Below, in pieces: positions 8,552 to 15,159 of a stretch of 16,674 bases of DNA. Within the stretch, counting starts at the first letter, position 1; every line of letters begins with the position of its first letter. This DNA comes from Alphaproteobacteria bacterium. GTDB lineage: Bacteria > Pseudomonadota > Alphaproteobacteria > Micropepsales > Micropepsaceae. The notes under the pieces were generated by a model. The model did no database searches. It had not been told where the DNA came from and was given only the letters and a program-made list of their open reading frames with translations. The position numbers were made by a program, and so were the translations under genes. The stretch lies in contig JAGWRJ010000932.1 in assembly GCA_028869725.1 (NCBI GenBank), positions 1-16,674 on the forward strand, given 5' to 3'.

Positions 8552-9409
8552 TTAGTATCTGCAGAGAGCGGCGAATCCTTGCTCGCCATCCCCTGCTGCG
8601 ACCGCAGCCTGAATCCGCTCGTGATTTGCAGCCAGCAGCAGGTCCGGCGCGTCAACGTCCGCAAAGGCCGAGCGGAACAAATCCATGGATTTGCTGAATG
8701 TGCTTAACGTCGCATCTGTTGTGCCAAAGTCCTGCTGCTCCACCGCATCCAGCAGCATGTCGATCTGTGCGGGCAGCAATTGCAGTGCTTGTCTGACGAA
8801 GGGGCGAAATTCCCCGACGCCGAGACCTTCCCGACTGGCGTAGCTGACCGCCTCCAGGCAGGCGCCCATTGCACTGAAGAAAAATCCTGCTGTCGCGCCG
8901 ACATCGACGATGTTCGGCATGTCGACCTTGGAGCCAAGGTAGGTCGCGCCACCGGCCAGCGCACGAAGCAGAGGCTCCTGGCGCTGCCAGACATCAACCG
9001 CACCACCAAAGAGGATTGTCGCGTTCTCGCTGCCGATATTGGACGGATAACACTGTATGGTTCCGCTTAGGTACGCCGCGCCAGCACGCATCACATGATC
9101 ACCGAGTTCGCGGATGTGTCTTGGGCTTCCAGTGATCAGATTAACGACGTCCTTGTTTGCTAGCTGCCCCGGCTTGGAATCGAAAAAGCCGGTGACATCA
9201 TTCGTGGTAGTCGTCACTAGGATTACTGTGTCGGCAGTGTCGATCGCGTCCCTCGCAGTTTTGGCGACCAGAGCGCCCTTGTCCGCGAGCGGCGTGCACT
9301 TCAAGGGCGTCCGGTTCCATACGACGACAGGCCGACCGATAGTACAGAGCCGCGCCGCGATCGCAGTCCCCATGAGACCCATTCCAATAACCGCGGTTGC
9401 GTTCTCCAT
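8552..9409 (-). CDS. Imine reductase / reductive aminase family oxidoreductase
   Basis: 285 residues from the ATG at 9409 (GAGG 8 nt upstream); 12 upstream codons are open but not family-like. The N-terminal Rossmann domain has VIGMGLMGTAIAARL (7-21). VVWNRTP (29-35) carries the NRT that marks NADPH preference in imine reductases. SGTIQCYPSNIGSENATILF (115-134) matches the central motif of imine reductases (G-x-I-x-x-x-P-x-x-I-G), which separates them from hydroxyisobutyrate dehydrogenases. The helical C-terminal domain forms the dimer. From memory of the Aspergillus oryzae reductive aminase, catalytic Asp169 is present here at the same number, while Asn93 and Tyr177 correspond to Thr93 and Phe177. 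The enzyme would reduce an imine to an amine with NADPH, or run in reverse. It diverges from the aminotransferase operon and carries the shared motif in its promoter. The natural substrate is unknown. Confidence 0.85.
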   Translation of the reverse strand: MENATAVIGMGLMGTAIAARLCTIGRPVVVWNRTPLKCTPLADKGALVAKTARDAIDTADTVILVTTTTNDVTGFFDSKPGQLANKDVVNLITGSPRHIRELGDHVMRAGAAYLSGTIQCYPSNIGSENATILFGGAVDVWQRQEPLLRALAGGATYLGSKVDMPNIVDVGATAGFFFSAMGACLEAVSYASREGLGVGEFRPFVRQALQLLPAQIDMLLDAVEQQDFGTTDATLSTFSKSMDLFRSAFADVDAPDLLLAANHERIQAAVAAGDGEQGFAALCRY

Positions 9410-9438
9410 CGTCGCTGCCTCATACCAATGCACGCCAA

Positions 9439-9453
9439 TAACCAATATTTATC
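9439..9453 (-). promoter_or_regulatory. Shared 15-bp AT-rich motif, copy upstream of the imine reductase
   Basis: Minus strand GATAAATATTGGTTA, 30 nt before the imine reductase ATG. It overlaps the expected -10 region, where a bound repressor would block RNA polymerase. It differs from the aminotransferase copy at one position of 15. Confidence 0.55.
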
Positions 9454-9470
9454 TGCCAACTTTCTGTCAA
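9442..9470 (-). promoter_or_regulatory. Promoter candidate of the imine reductase
   Basis: Minus strand TTGACA (9465-9470), 17 bp, then TATTGG (9442-9447). The -35 is perfect and the spacing ideal, but the -10 is weak, so activity may depend on a regulator. It would give a leader of about 25 nt. Confidence 0.4.
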
Positions 9471-10066
9471 GCGGGTGGTTAAGTCCGGCGACAGCGCAAG
9501 GCCCTCAGTGCTTAGGGGCCGGGGTTCAAATGTCTAAGAACTAAGGTGGCGCCACAATGCCCTTAAGAAAGCAGGCCCCTCTGGCTTGCCTCAGCCTTCA
9601 GCCAGCGGAGCGTTGATCGACGGACAAACTTAGCCCTCACTTAGCGCCTCCATCTGGTAGCTAAGTTATAGATAGGACTGTGCCCTCGCACTGCACCCAC
9701 GGTTAGCGGAACGTTGGTTCATGGCAACTCTTCCGGAAGGAAGCAAAGTCTGTCGCAGCGCACGCACCTCTACGCTTCGGCGCCAGCTATAATTGTTCCT
9801 TGTATCAGATTCCTGGGTACATCATTCGCCAGGTATTCTCAAACCGCTTGGATTTTCACGATCACGCACCGCTCCACCAACCTCGCACACAACGCAATCT
9901 ATTGGCATCCTGTGGCGTACGAACGGAAACGTGCGGCTCTTACTTATGCTTTTTCAGGACCTTCCTGACCTAGCTGTTCGCTATTTGAGCCATGCCAACA
10001 ACAGAATAACCGAACAAGAGTCGCGTCACATCGATCTGGGCCTACCGAAGCGGGTAGAACCCGGAC

Positions 10067-10097
10067 TTGACAGGGCAAAGCAACCCATATCTATAAT
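10067..10097 (+). promoter_or_regulatory. Promoter of the aminotransferase operon
   Basis: Perfect TTGACA (10067-10072) and perfect TATAAT (10092-10097) separated by 19 bp, slightly long. Transcription would begin near 10104, about 20 nt before the ATG, and the shared motif at 10099-10113 would cover the start point. Confidence 0.6.
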
Positions 10098-10098
10098 G

Positions 10099-10113
10099 GA
10101 TAAATATTGGCTA
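10099..10113 (+). promoter_or_regulatory. Shared 15-bp AT-rich motif, copy upstream of the aminotransferase operon
   Basis: GATAAATATTGGCTA directly behind the TATAAT box and across the predicted transcription start, a classic repressor position. It is 14 of 15 identical to the imine reductase copy and 13 of 15 to the receptor copy. Confidence 0.55.
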
Positions 10114-10124
10114 TGGAGCTGCCC

Positions 10125-11399
10125 ATGAGCTGGACCAATGAGGCTGATCAAGATCTGCGCGCCCGTGCCCAGCAGGTCATCCCAGGCGGCATGTATGGCC
10201 ACGAGTCAACCCGTCTCTTGCCAGCTGAGTTCCCGCAGTTCTATTTGCGGGGAAAGGGCGCGCGGATCTGGGACGTCGACGGCACCCGGTATATCGACCA
10301 TCTCTGTGCGTATGGACCGAACCTCTTCGGCTACGGATTTGAGCCGGTGGAGGCGGCGGCCGCAGCTCAGCAACGGCTGGGCGATACATTGAACGGGCCC
10401 GCCGAGGTGATGGTCAAGCTCGCGGAAGCGTTCGTGAGCCAAGTGTCCCACGCCGACTGGGCGATGTTCTGCAAGAACGGCACCGATGCGAACTCCATGG
10501 CGCTAGTGGTCGCCCGTGCCCATAAAAGTCGTAAAACCATTCTGTGCGCCAAGGGCGCCTATCACGGCGCCGCACCTTGGAACACGCCTCGCCCGGCTGG
10601 CATCCTGCCGGAAGACCGCGCGCACATCGCGTATTTCCAATACAACGACGCCGACAGTCTCGTGGACGTCTTCAAAGCGCATGCGGGCGATGTTGCAGGC
10701 GTGTTTGCCACACCGTTCCGTCACGAGGTGTTCTACGACCAATACGAACCGGACGTCGAGTACGCTCGTTTGGCTCGCCGTCTATGCGATGAGAACGACG
10801 CGCTCCTGATCGTAGACGACGTCCGGGCAGGGTTCCGCTTGGCACGGGATTGCAGCTGGGAGCCCCTTGGCGTGCGCCCCGACCTCAGCACCTGGGGCAA
10901 GTGTTTCGCCAACGGCTATCCGATCTCGGCCCTGCTCGGCTCTGAGAAGGCGCGGGCCGCGGCTAAGGAGGTCTTCGTTACCGGCTCGTTCTGGTTCCAG
11001 GCAACCCCTATGGCAGCGGCCGTCGAAACCCTGCGGCACATCCGCGAGACTGACTATCTGGAGCGCCTGCAAAATTATGGTCGGCGTCTGCGCGAGGGGC
11101 TCGCCCAACAGGCGGGCATGCATGGCTTTGGACTGCGACAGACTGGCCCCGTGGTCATGCCGCAAATCCTGTTCGAGGACGATGCTGACTTCCGGATAGG
11201 ATACGGCTGGACAGTCGAATGCCTGAAGCGTGGCGTCTACTTCCATCCTTATCATAATGGATTCATCTCCGCCGCACACGGCGACACAGAGCTAAATGAG
11301 ACCCTGGACGCGACCGACCGGGCCTTCGAGGCGCTAAAGGCCGGCAAAGCCGCCTTAAAGCCGAATGCCGCCCTTATGCAGCTGCTGGCGCACGGCTAG
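10125..11399 (+). CDS. Class III aminotransferase, GSA-aminomutase-like
   Basis: 424 residues from the ATG at 10125, chosen because GGAG lies 6 nt upstream; in-frame TTG (10107) and ATG (10113) overlap the operator and lack such a site. This is fold-type I PLP enzyme. GARIWDVDGTRYIDHL (45-60) is the usual class III N-terminal segment. KNGTDAN (117-123) binds the cofactor phosphate, YHG (147-149) stacks on the PLP ring, and IVDDVRAGFR (229-238) supplies the Asp that holds the pyridine nitrogen. Lys259 in STWGKCFANG is the Schiff-base lysine. The closest family by eye is glutamate-1-semialdehyde 2,1-aminomutase and related beta-amino-acid or amine transaminases. A haem-pathway HemL is unlikely in this context. 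It would move an amino group between an amine or amino acid and a keto acid, usually with (S)-preference in this fold. First gene of a three-gene operon. Confidence 0.9.
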   Translation: MSWTNEADQDLRARAQQVIPGGMYGHESTRLLPAEFPQFYLRGKGARIWDVDGTRYIDHLCAYGPNLFGYGFEPVEAAAAAQQRLGDTLNGPAEVMVKLAEAFVSQVSHADWAMFCKNGTDANSMALVVARAHKSRKTILCAKGAYHGAAPWNTPRPAGILPEDRAHIAYFQYNDADSLVDVFKAHAGDVAGVFATPFRHEVFYDQYEPDVEYARLARRLCDENDALLIVDDVRAGFRLARDCSWEPLGVRPDLSTWGKCFANGYPISALLGSEKARAAAKEVFVTGSFWFQATPMAAAVETLRHIRETDYLERLQNYGRRLREGLAQQAGMHGFGLRQTGPVVMPQILFEDDADFRIGYGWTVECLKRGVYFHPYHNGFISAAHGDTELNETLDATDRAFEALKAGKAALKPNAALMQLLAHG

Positions 11400-11478
11400 T
11401 TGAGCTTGGAGCGAGTTCGCCAACTCCAGCTGTTGCGTGACGAACCGGATTATTTGATGGCGTTTACAGGAGAGACGA

Positions 11479-12444
11479 ATGTATTCCATGGAAGAAGTCT
11501 TCGCCGGCTACAATCGACGCCAGGCAACACTGAAGGCTAGCTCCAATCGTTACGCCGAGGGCGTCGCCTGGGTTGCCGGCGAACTTGTACCGCTCGATGA
11601 GGCACGTATCCCGATCCTTGATCAAGGCTTCCTGCGCAGTGACCTTACCTACGACGTTCCGAGCGTCTGGGACGGCCGCTTTTTCCGCCTGGATGACCAC
11701 CTCGATCGTTTGCAGGCCAGCTGTGAGAAGATGCGTCTGCGCATTCCTCTGGATCGGAACACCCTCCGGCAAACCCTGATCGACATGGTCGCCAAGTCCG
11801 GCATCCGCGACGCTTACGTTGAGCTCATCGTCACGCGTGGCCTGAAATTCGTCCGGGAATACCAAAGCTACGAGAACAACCTTTATCTCATGGTCATGCC
11901 CTACGTTTGGGCGATGCCTCCCCAAGTCCAGCTAACCGGCGGATCCGCCGTCGTCACTCGGACAGTCCGTCGTACGCCGCCCGGGGCAATGGATCCGACC
12001 GTGAAGAACCTTCAGTGGGGCGACTTCGTCCGCGGTTGGATCGAGGCCATGGATCGCGGTGCGGTGTATGCGCTGTTGCCAGACGGCGATGGCAACATTA
12101 CCGAAGGTGGCGGCTACAACATTGTTGTGATCAAGGACGGCGTATTGCGCACGCCGTCCCGAGGCGTCCTTGAGGGCGTCACGCGCAAGACGGTAATTGA
12201 GGTGGCTGCAAAACTCGGCCTTGAGACCCTGCTGGATTTCGTCCCGGTCGACGACCTCTACACGGCTGACGAGCTTCTTATCTGCACCACCGCGGGCGGC
12301 GTCATGCCGTTGACCGAGCTGGACGGCCGGCCTGTTGGCGGCGGACAGGTGGGGCCCCTCACCCGTCGGATCTGGGAAGGTTATTGGAAAGCCCACTACG
12401 ATCCCAAGCACAGCTTCGAGATAGATTATCCCGCTTCGGCCTAG
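11479..12444 (+). CDS. (R)-selective amine transaminase (class IV PLP enzyme)
   Basis: 321 residues; ATG at 11479 with AGGAG 6 nt upstream. This is a fold-type IV PLP transaminase. The whole length resembles, from memory, the (R)-selective transaminases of Aspergillus terreus and Arthrobacter (ATA-117). Shared blocks include SDLTYDVPSVWDGRFFRLDD (54-73) and DPTVKNLQWGD (172-182). Lys176 is the Schiff-base lysine, Glu209 contacts the pyridine nitrogen, and Arg77 and Thr270-Thr271 bind the phosphate. Arg126 matches the mobile arginine that accepts the donor carboxylate. The active-site His55 of the fungal enzyme is Arg53 here. Such enzymes exchange the amino group of an (R)-amine with pyruvate, giving a ketone and D-alanine, or the reverse. 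Second gene of the operon, 79 bp behind the class III enzyme. The DadA encoded downstream would oxidise D-alanine. Plain branched-chain or D-amino-acid transaminase is the less likely alternative. Confidence 0.9.
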   Translation: MYSMEEVFAGYNRRQATLKASSNRYAEGVAWVAGELVPLDEARIPILDQGFLRSDLTYDVPSVWDGRFFRLDDHLDRLQASCEKMRLRIPLDRNTLRQTLIDMVAKSGIRDAYVELIVTRGLKFVREYQSYENNLYLMVMPYVWAMPPQVQLTGGSAVVTRTVRRTPPGAMDPTVKNLQWGDFVRGWIEAMDRGAVYALLPDGDGNITEGGGYNIVVIKDGVLRTPSRGVLEGVTRKTVIEVAAKLGLETLLDFVPVDDLYTADELLICTTAGGVMPLTELDGRPVGGGQVGPLTRRIWEGYWKAHYDPKHSFEIDYPASA

Positions 12445-12508
12445 ACCGCGCCGGAGGCAGCTGTATCTGCTGTCTCCGCCCCGCCCTTCACGTGAGGAGA
12501 GATCAACG

Positions 12509-13378
12509 ATGTCTGACCTGCAGACCAAGCCAACTCTGGCTACCCTTCCATTCGGCGCGCCGACGGAGCAGGTGATGGAGATATTCCAGCGCGACGGCGG
12601 ATTGATTCTTGAAGGGGCGCTGACCGCAGCCGAAGTGGCAGCCGTAAACGCAGATCTGGACGCCGTCCTCGGCGCCATGCACAGCGGCACCATCAAGGAC
12701 GATCCTGACGCCCAGGCGTTTTGGGGTCCCAAAACTAAGCGGTTGACCAACGTGGTCACGCTCAGTCCTACTTGGCGAGAGCGCCTTGTCGATCGGGATG
12801 AGACCTACGGCTATGTGAGGAGGGTGTTCGACGGCGTTTCGGACTCCTTCTGGCTGCAAGCGAGTCAGGCGATTGAGATTCAGCCCGGTGAACGCGTGCA
12901 GCCATTGCACCGTGACATGGGCAACTACCCGGTCTTCAATCAATACGGTCCGACCGGACCTGAAGTCACTTGCAACATGATCCTCGCCCTCATGCACTCT
13001 ACAGAGGCGGCCGGAGCCACGCGAATCATCCCAGGCAGCCATCGCTGGGACTTCTCGCGCGAAGGCACTCAGGAGATGACCATCCCCGCAGAGCTGAAGC
13101 CCGGCTCCGTGCTGTTTTACGGCGGCAAGGTGATCCATGGCGGGGGAGCGAACGTCACTGCAAACGTGAAGCGACGTGTCATCGCCTCATCTTTTAATCC
13201 TGCGTTCCTGGTGCCCGAAGAGGCCTATCCCTTCGTCGTGCCGATGGACGAGGCGCGGAAGATGTCGCCTCGGTTGCAGCAAATGATTGGCTTCCGCTCT
13301 TTCCACCAGCGCGACCCGCGGGGCGGCAGCCTGTGGCAACACAACTACGAGGAGCTAGCGCTCCACCTCGGGCTTTAG
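12509..13378 (+). CDS. PhyH-family Fe(II)/2-oxoglutarate dioxygenase
   Basis: 289 residues; the ATG at 12509 has AGGAG 9 nt upstream. It is a double-stranded beta-helix oxygenase of the phytanoyl-CoA dioxygenase type. The iron triad is His134 and Asp136 (PLHRDMGN) plus His210 (KVIHGGGAN). Arg222 or Arg223 would bind the 2-oxoglutarate carboxylate. GATRIIPGSHRW (169-180) is the family signature. The run HRDMGNYPVFNQYGP and what follows recalls fungal secondary-metabolite enzymes such as FtmOx1 (comparison from memory). It would hydroxylate, desaturate or otherwise oxidise a small molecule using O2 and 2-oxoglutarate, releasing succinate and CO2. Third gene of the operon, 64 bp behind the (R)-transaminase, so it likely acts on the same substrate. 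A hydroxylation next to the nitrogen, leading to loss of the amine, is one possibility. The substrate is not known. Confidence 0.92.
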   Translation: MSDLQTKPTLATLPFGAPTEQVMEIFQRDGGLILEGALTAAEVAAVNADLDAVLGAMHSGTIKDDPDAQAFWGPKTKRLTNVVTLSPTWRERLVDRDETYGYVRRVFDGVSDSFWLQASQAIEIQPGERVQPLHRDMGNYPVFNQYGPTGPEVTCNMILALMHSTEAAGATRIIPGSHRWDFSREGTQEMTIPAELKPGSVLFYGGKVIHGGGANVTANVKRRVIASSFNPAFLVPEEAYPFVVPMDEARKMSPRLQQMIGFRSFHQRDPRGGSLWQHNYEELALHLGL

Positions 13379-13413
13379 GTTCGCACAAGAACTGCATCTA
13401 TCGGCGACAACTA

Positions 13414-13433
13414 GGCCGCACCCGGGTGCGGCC
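13414..13433. terminator. Perfect 20-bp palindrome between convergent genes, possible two-way terminator
   Basis: GGCCGCACCCGGGTGCGGCC is identical to its own reverse complement. As RNA it folds into an 8-bp GC stem with a 4-nt loop. It lies 36 bp after the dioxygenase stop and 120 bp from the dadA stop, in the gap between converging transcripts. No T-run follows on either side, so termination is inferred from position and stem strength. Confidence 0.5.
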
Positions 13434-13552
13434 CTGGGTGCTCCCCGAGCCATGTGGTCTTCATGCCGATCTGGAGACGGCAAACGGGTCCACGCACGGG
13501 CCTTGCCGTCATGCACACCCTTACCAGCTAAGGGTCTGGTCAGGTGGTACTC

Positions 13553-14836
13553 CTAACGCCCGACGTTAACAGTTCTCGCAGTATAGCCGTAACGTGAAAC
13601 GCCCAAATCCCTGACCTCAATCTCCGGCTCAACGCCTCCTACAATGTCCGCGAGGACCCTGGCTGAGCCGCACGCCATGGTCCAGCCTAGCGTGCCATGG
13701 CCGGCATTGAGGAAGAGATTTGGTACCGAAGTCGCGCCGACGGTTGGCGTTCCGTCTGGCGTCATCGGGCGCAGTCCGGACCAGAACTGCGCGTCTGCCA
13801 AGGCGCTCGCTTGGGGAAACAGGCTATCTACGGACCGTTCCAATGTCCGGCGTCTGGCTACGGGAAGGTCACAGGTGAAGCCGGATACCTCAGCCATGCC
13901 ACCAACGCGAATGCGGTTCCCCAGTCGAGTGATCGCGACCTTGTAGCTCTCGTCTAGGACGGTGGAGACCGGAGCCCGGTCCTCGTCGACGATCTTTGCG
14001 GTGAGAGAGTAGCCTTTTACCGGATAGATCGGCAGGCGAATGCCCAGAGGCGCGACGAGACTCGGCGAATAGCTGCCTAGCGCGACGACGAAAGCATCGG
14101 CCGTCAGCAGCCCTTGGCTGGTCAGCGCTGCTTCAATCCGCCCGCCCGCTGTCGCAAGGGACTCTACGGTTTCGTCGTAGCGGAAATTGATTCCCTCGGC
14201 CTTCGCCAGCTGTACAAGGGCGTGGGTGAACTTGAAGCAATCACCAGTCTCGTCGCCGGGCAGACGCAAGCCGCCAACGAACGGGTCCGCGGCGTTCGCC
14301 AGACCCGGCTCAGCGGCTATGCAACCGGCCTTATCAAGCACCTCAAAGAGGACACCACCCCGCTTGAGTACCTCGACGTCCTTGGCGACAGCATCGAGCT
14401 GATACTGAGTCCGGAAGAGCTGCAGCGTACCGCGGGTGCGCTCGTCGTACCGAATACCCGTCGCCAAACGCAGCAGTTCCAGCTGCTCGCGGCTGTAGGT
14501 TGCAAGGCGGACCATTCGCTGCTTGTTAACAGCATACGCTGCGTTCGTGCAGTTGGTGAGCAACTGGACAAGCCAGGTGATCATCGCCAGGTCTGCCTTG
14601 GGCCGTAAGATCAGCGGCGCGTGGCGCATGAACAGCCACTTCAGCGCTTTGCGGGGCACGTCCGGTGCCGCCCACGGGGACGCATACCCAGGCGAAATCT
14701 GCCCCGCGTTTGCGAAGCTTGTATCGAGTGCCGGACCCGATAATCGCTCGACGACGGTCACGCTATGGCCCGCTTTGGCAAGGTAGTAGGCCGACGTAAC
14801 ACCGATCACGCCGCCGCCTAGAACTGCTATTCGCAT
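13553..14836 (-). CDS. dadA: D-amino-acid dehydrogenase (FAD, quinone-linked)
   Basis: 427 residues from the ATG at 14836, matching the start and length of known DadA. The frame is open to 15031, but that extension is unlike the family, and an ATG at 14854 is a second choice. No strong ribosome site is seen. The N-terminus binds FAD: GGGVIG (7-12) in the Rossmann fold, Glu30 for the ribose, and TSFANAGQISPGYASPWAAP (39-58). Segments such as RGTLQLFRT, LPGDETGDCFKF, YPVKGYSLT, SGLRPMTPDGTPTVG and GHGTLGWTMACGS are near copies of the E. coli enzyme. DadA oxidises D-amino acids, D-alanine best, to the 2-oxo acid and ammonium, passing electrons to the membrane quinone pool. The usual partner racemase DadX is absent. 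Instead it faces the transaminase operon, which can make D-alanine. Confidence 0.93.
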   Translation of the reverse strand: MRIAVLGGGVIGVTSAYYLAKAGHSVTVVERLSGPALDTSFANAGQISPGYASPWAAPDVPRKALKWLFMRHAPLILRPKADLAMITWLVQLLTNCTNAAYAVNKQRMVRLATYSREQLELLRLATGIRYDERTRGTLQLFRTQYQLDAVAKDVEVLKRGGVLFEVLDKAGCIAAEPGLANAADPFVGGLRLPGDETGDCFKFTHALVQLAKAEGINFRYDETVESLATAGGRIEAALTSQGLLTADAFVVALGSYSPSLVAPLGIRLPIYPVKGYSLTAKIVDEDRAPVSTVLDESYKVAITRLGNRIRVGGMAEVSGFTCDLPVARRRTLERSVDSLFPQASALADAQFWSGLRPMTPDGTPTVGATSVPNLFLNAGHGTLGWTMACGSARVLADIVGGVEPEIEVRDLGVSRYGYTARTVNVGR

Positions 14837-15159
14837 CCTAGTGCGCGATCGCATCGACAGCCCAGCAGGCGGTGAAGCATCGCGCGAGACAAGCCCCGAG
14901 GCGGACGAGAAAGTCATGGGAAGCCGTCCCGGCCGCGGTTGCAGCCCGTTCAAGTGATGGATGAACCTCAACGAGCCTGACAAAATCGCGCGCGGCTGCA
15001 AACGCACAACTTTCCAAAGACACGTGGCCAACTACCAGTAGTCGCTGTCCCACGAAGCGGGTAGTCGTGCTGTGCTTGTACAACAAGAGCGGCCAACTCT
15101 CTAAAAACGCAAGGGTATTCTGCCTACGCCCACACATAACCCTCTTCTGCTCCCATCGA
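14837..15159. other. Gap between SDR gene and dadA
   Basis: About 320 bp with no supported gene. Open minus-strand frames run through it (one is the dadA frame extended to 15031, another ends at 14838), but they have no ribosome site or recognisable domain. A dadA promoter or leader probably lies here; no convincing -35/-10 pair was identified. Confidence 0.4.

Larger units (their letters stand above)
9410..10124. other. Divergent promoter region between imine reductase and aminotransferase operon
   Basis: No gene is supported in these 715 bp. Each end carries a TTGACA-type promoter and one copy of the shared motif. The centre has a near-perfect GC hairpin GGCCCT/AGGGGCC (9500-9520) and two copies of AGCGGARCGTTGRT (9604-9617 and 9705-9718, 12 of 14 matching) of unknown meaning. 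Short plus-strand frames between 9714 and 10128 overlap the promoter and have no family resemblance. Confidence 0.5.

Noticed and set aside
9500..9545. tRNA-like stretch with GGTTCAAAT
   Set aside because: It has the look of a T-arm, but no acceptor stem, anticodon arm or matching 5' half could be found upstream.
10503..11279. Long antisense frames inside the class III aminotransferase
   Set aside because: GC-rich genes commonly leave open frames on the other strand; the sense product has all the catalytic residues of its family.
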